Of a stretch of DNA of 64,000 nt, positions 63,893 to 64,000 are shown one piece after another (position 1 is the first letter of the stretch; each line of letters begins with the position of its first letter). The notes under the pieces were generated by a model that was not told the origin of the DNA, did not search any database, and saw nothing but the letters and a program-made list of their open reading frames with translations. The stretch lies in NCBI GenBank assembly GCA_963556255.1, contig OY744611.1, positions 34,609,285-34,673,284 of the forward strand. The letters run 5' to 3'. Made by a program: the position numbers and the translations under genes. The stretch comes from Allolobophora icterica (lineage: Eukaryota; Annelida; Clitellata; Crassiclitellata; Lumbricidae).

Positions 63893-64000
63893 TCGAAACC
63901 GTAGAAAGCTGGAACATCGAGTCGCTGGAGTTTGACCAAGAGGTGGGAGCAAGATCTCAGCAGTGTCAGATGACCTGCACGAGACTAATCAGCCATCTGC
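63893..64000 (+). CDS. Possible exon of an unrecognised gene (runs off the window)
   Basis: A strong pyrimidine tract and AG (ccttttcttctctgttgcag) precede a frame open to the window end: ETVESWNIESLEFDQEVGAR then SQQCQMTCTR. The composition looks coding, but no family was recognised. Confidence 0.35.

Overview
This is an animal (metazoan) nuclear DNA window. Its coding sequence is split into short exons with canonical splice sites. Introns and intergenic DNA are loaded with microsatellites, degenerate tandem repeats, hAT-type MITEs, tRNA-derived SINEs, a Helitron and LINEs. The gene content (a chitin synthase with SAM domains, an EMAP-like protein, an APCDD1-like exon) suggests a marine invertebrate, perhaps a deuterostome, but I cannot name the phylum from sequence alone.

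Layout: (1) 1-6063 (+): the 3' part of a chitin synthase gene, nine exons. It covers the TRE part of the SWGTRE motif, a linker, two tandem SAM domains, the C-terminal pair of membrane helices and a cytosolic tail. The catalytic exons lie upstream of the window. (2) 6064-9760: intergenic, with an 837-bp hAT MITE and a MITE fragment. (3) 9761-50869 (+): a complete EML (echinoderm microtubule-associated protein-like) gene. I reconstruct 25 exons whose phases all agree and whose lengths sum to 2895 nt (964 aa plus stop). It encodes an N-terminal coiled coil, a Ser/Pro-rich basic linker, a HELP motif and a WD40/TAPE propeller. Two of its introns appear to be GC-AG. Its introns carry at least six hAT insertions with recognisable 8-bp target-site duplications, a Helitron, and a ~6.7-kb CR1/L2-like LINE (ORF1 intact, ORF2 broken) between exons 21 and 22. 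(4) 50870-57600: repeat-rich intergenic DNA. It includes two direct copies of one MITE whose flanks are exchanged (A-MITE-B ... B-MITE-A), as if a circle had integrated by recombination. (5) 57619-58311 (-): an APCDD1-like domain exon with a reading-frame break. (6) 58312-63892: more MITEs and simple repeats. (7) 63893-64000 (+): a possible exon of an unrecognised gene running off the window.

The genes do not form a pathway. Chitin synthase is a plasma-membrane polysaccharide synthase, EML binds microtubules, and APCDD1 proteins are Wnt/BMP-antagonising membrane glycoproteins. The main interest lies in the splice-site oddities of the EML gene and in the unusually readable history of DNA-transposon insertion and recombination.
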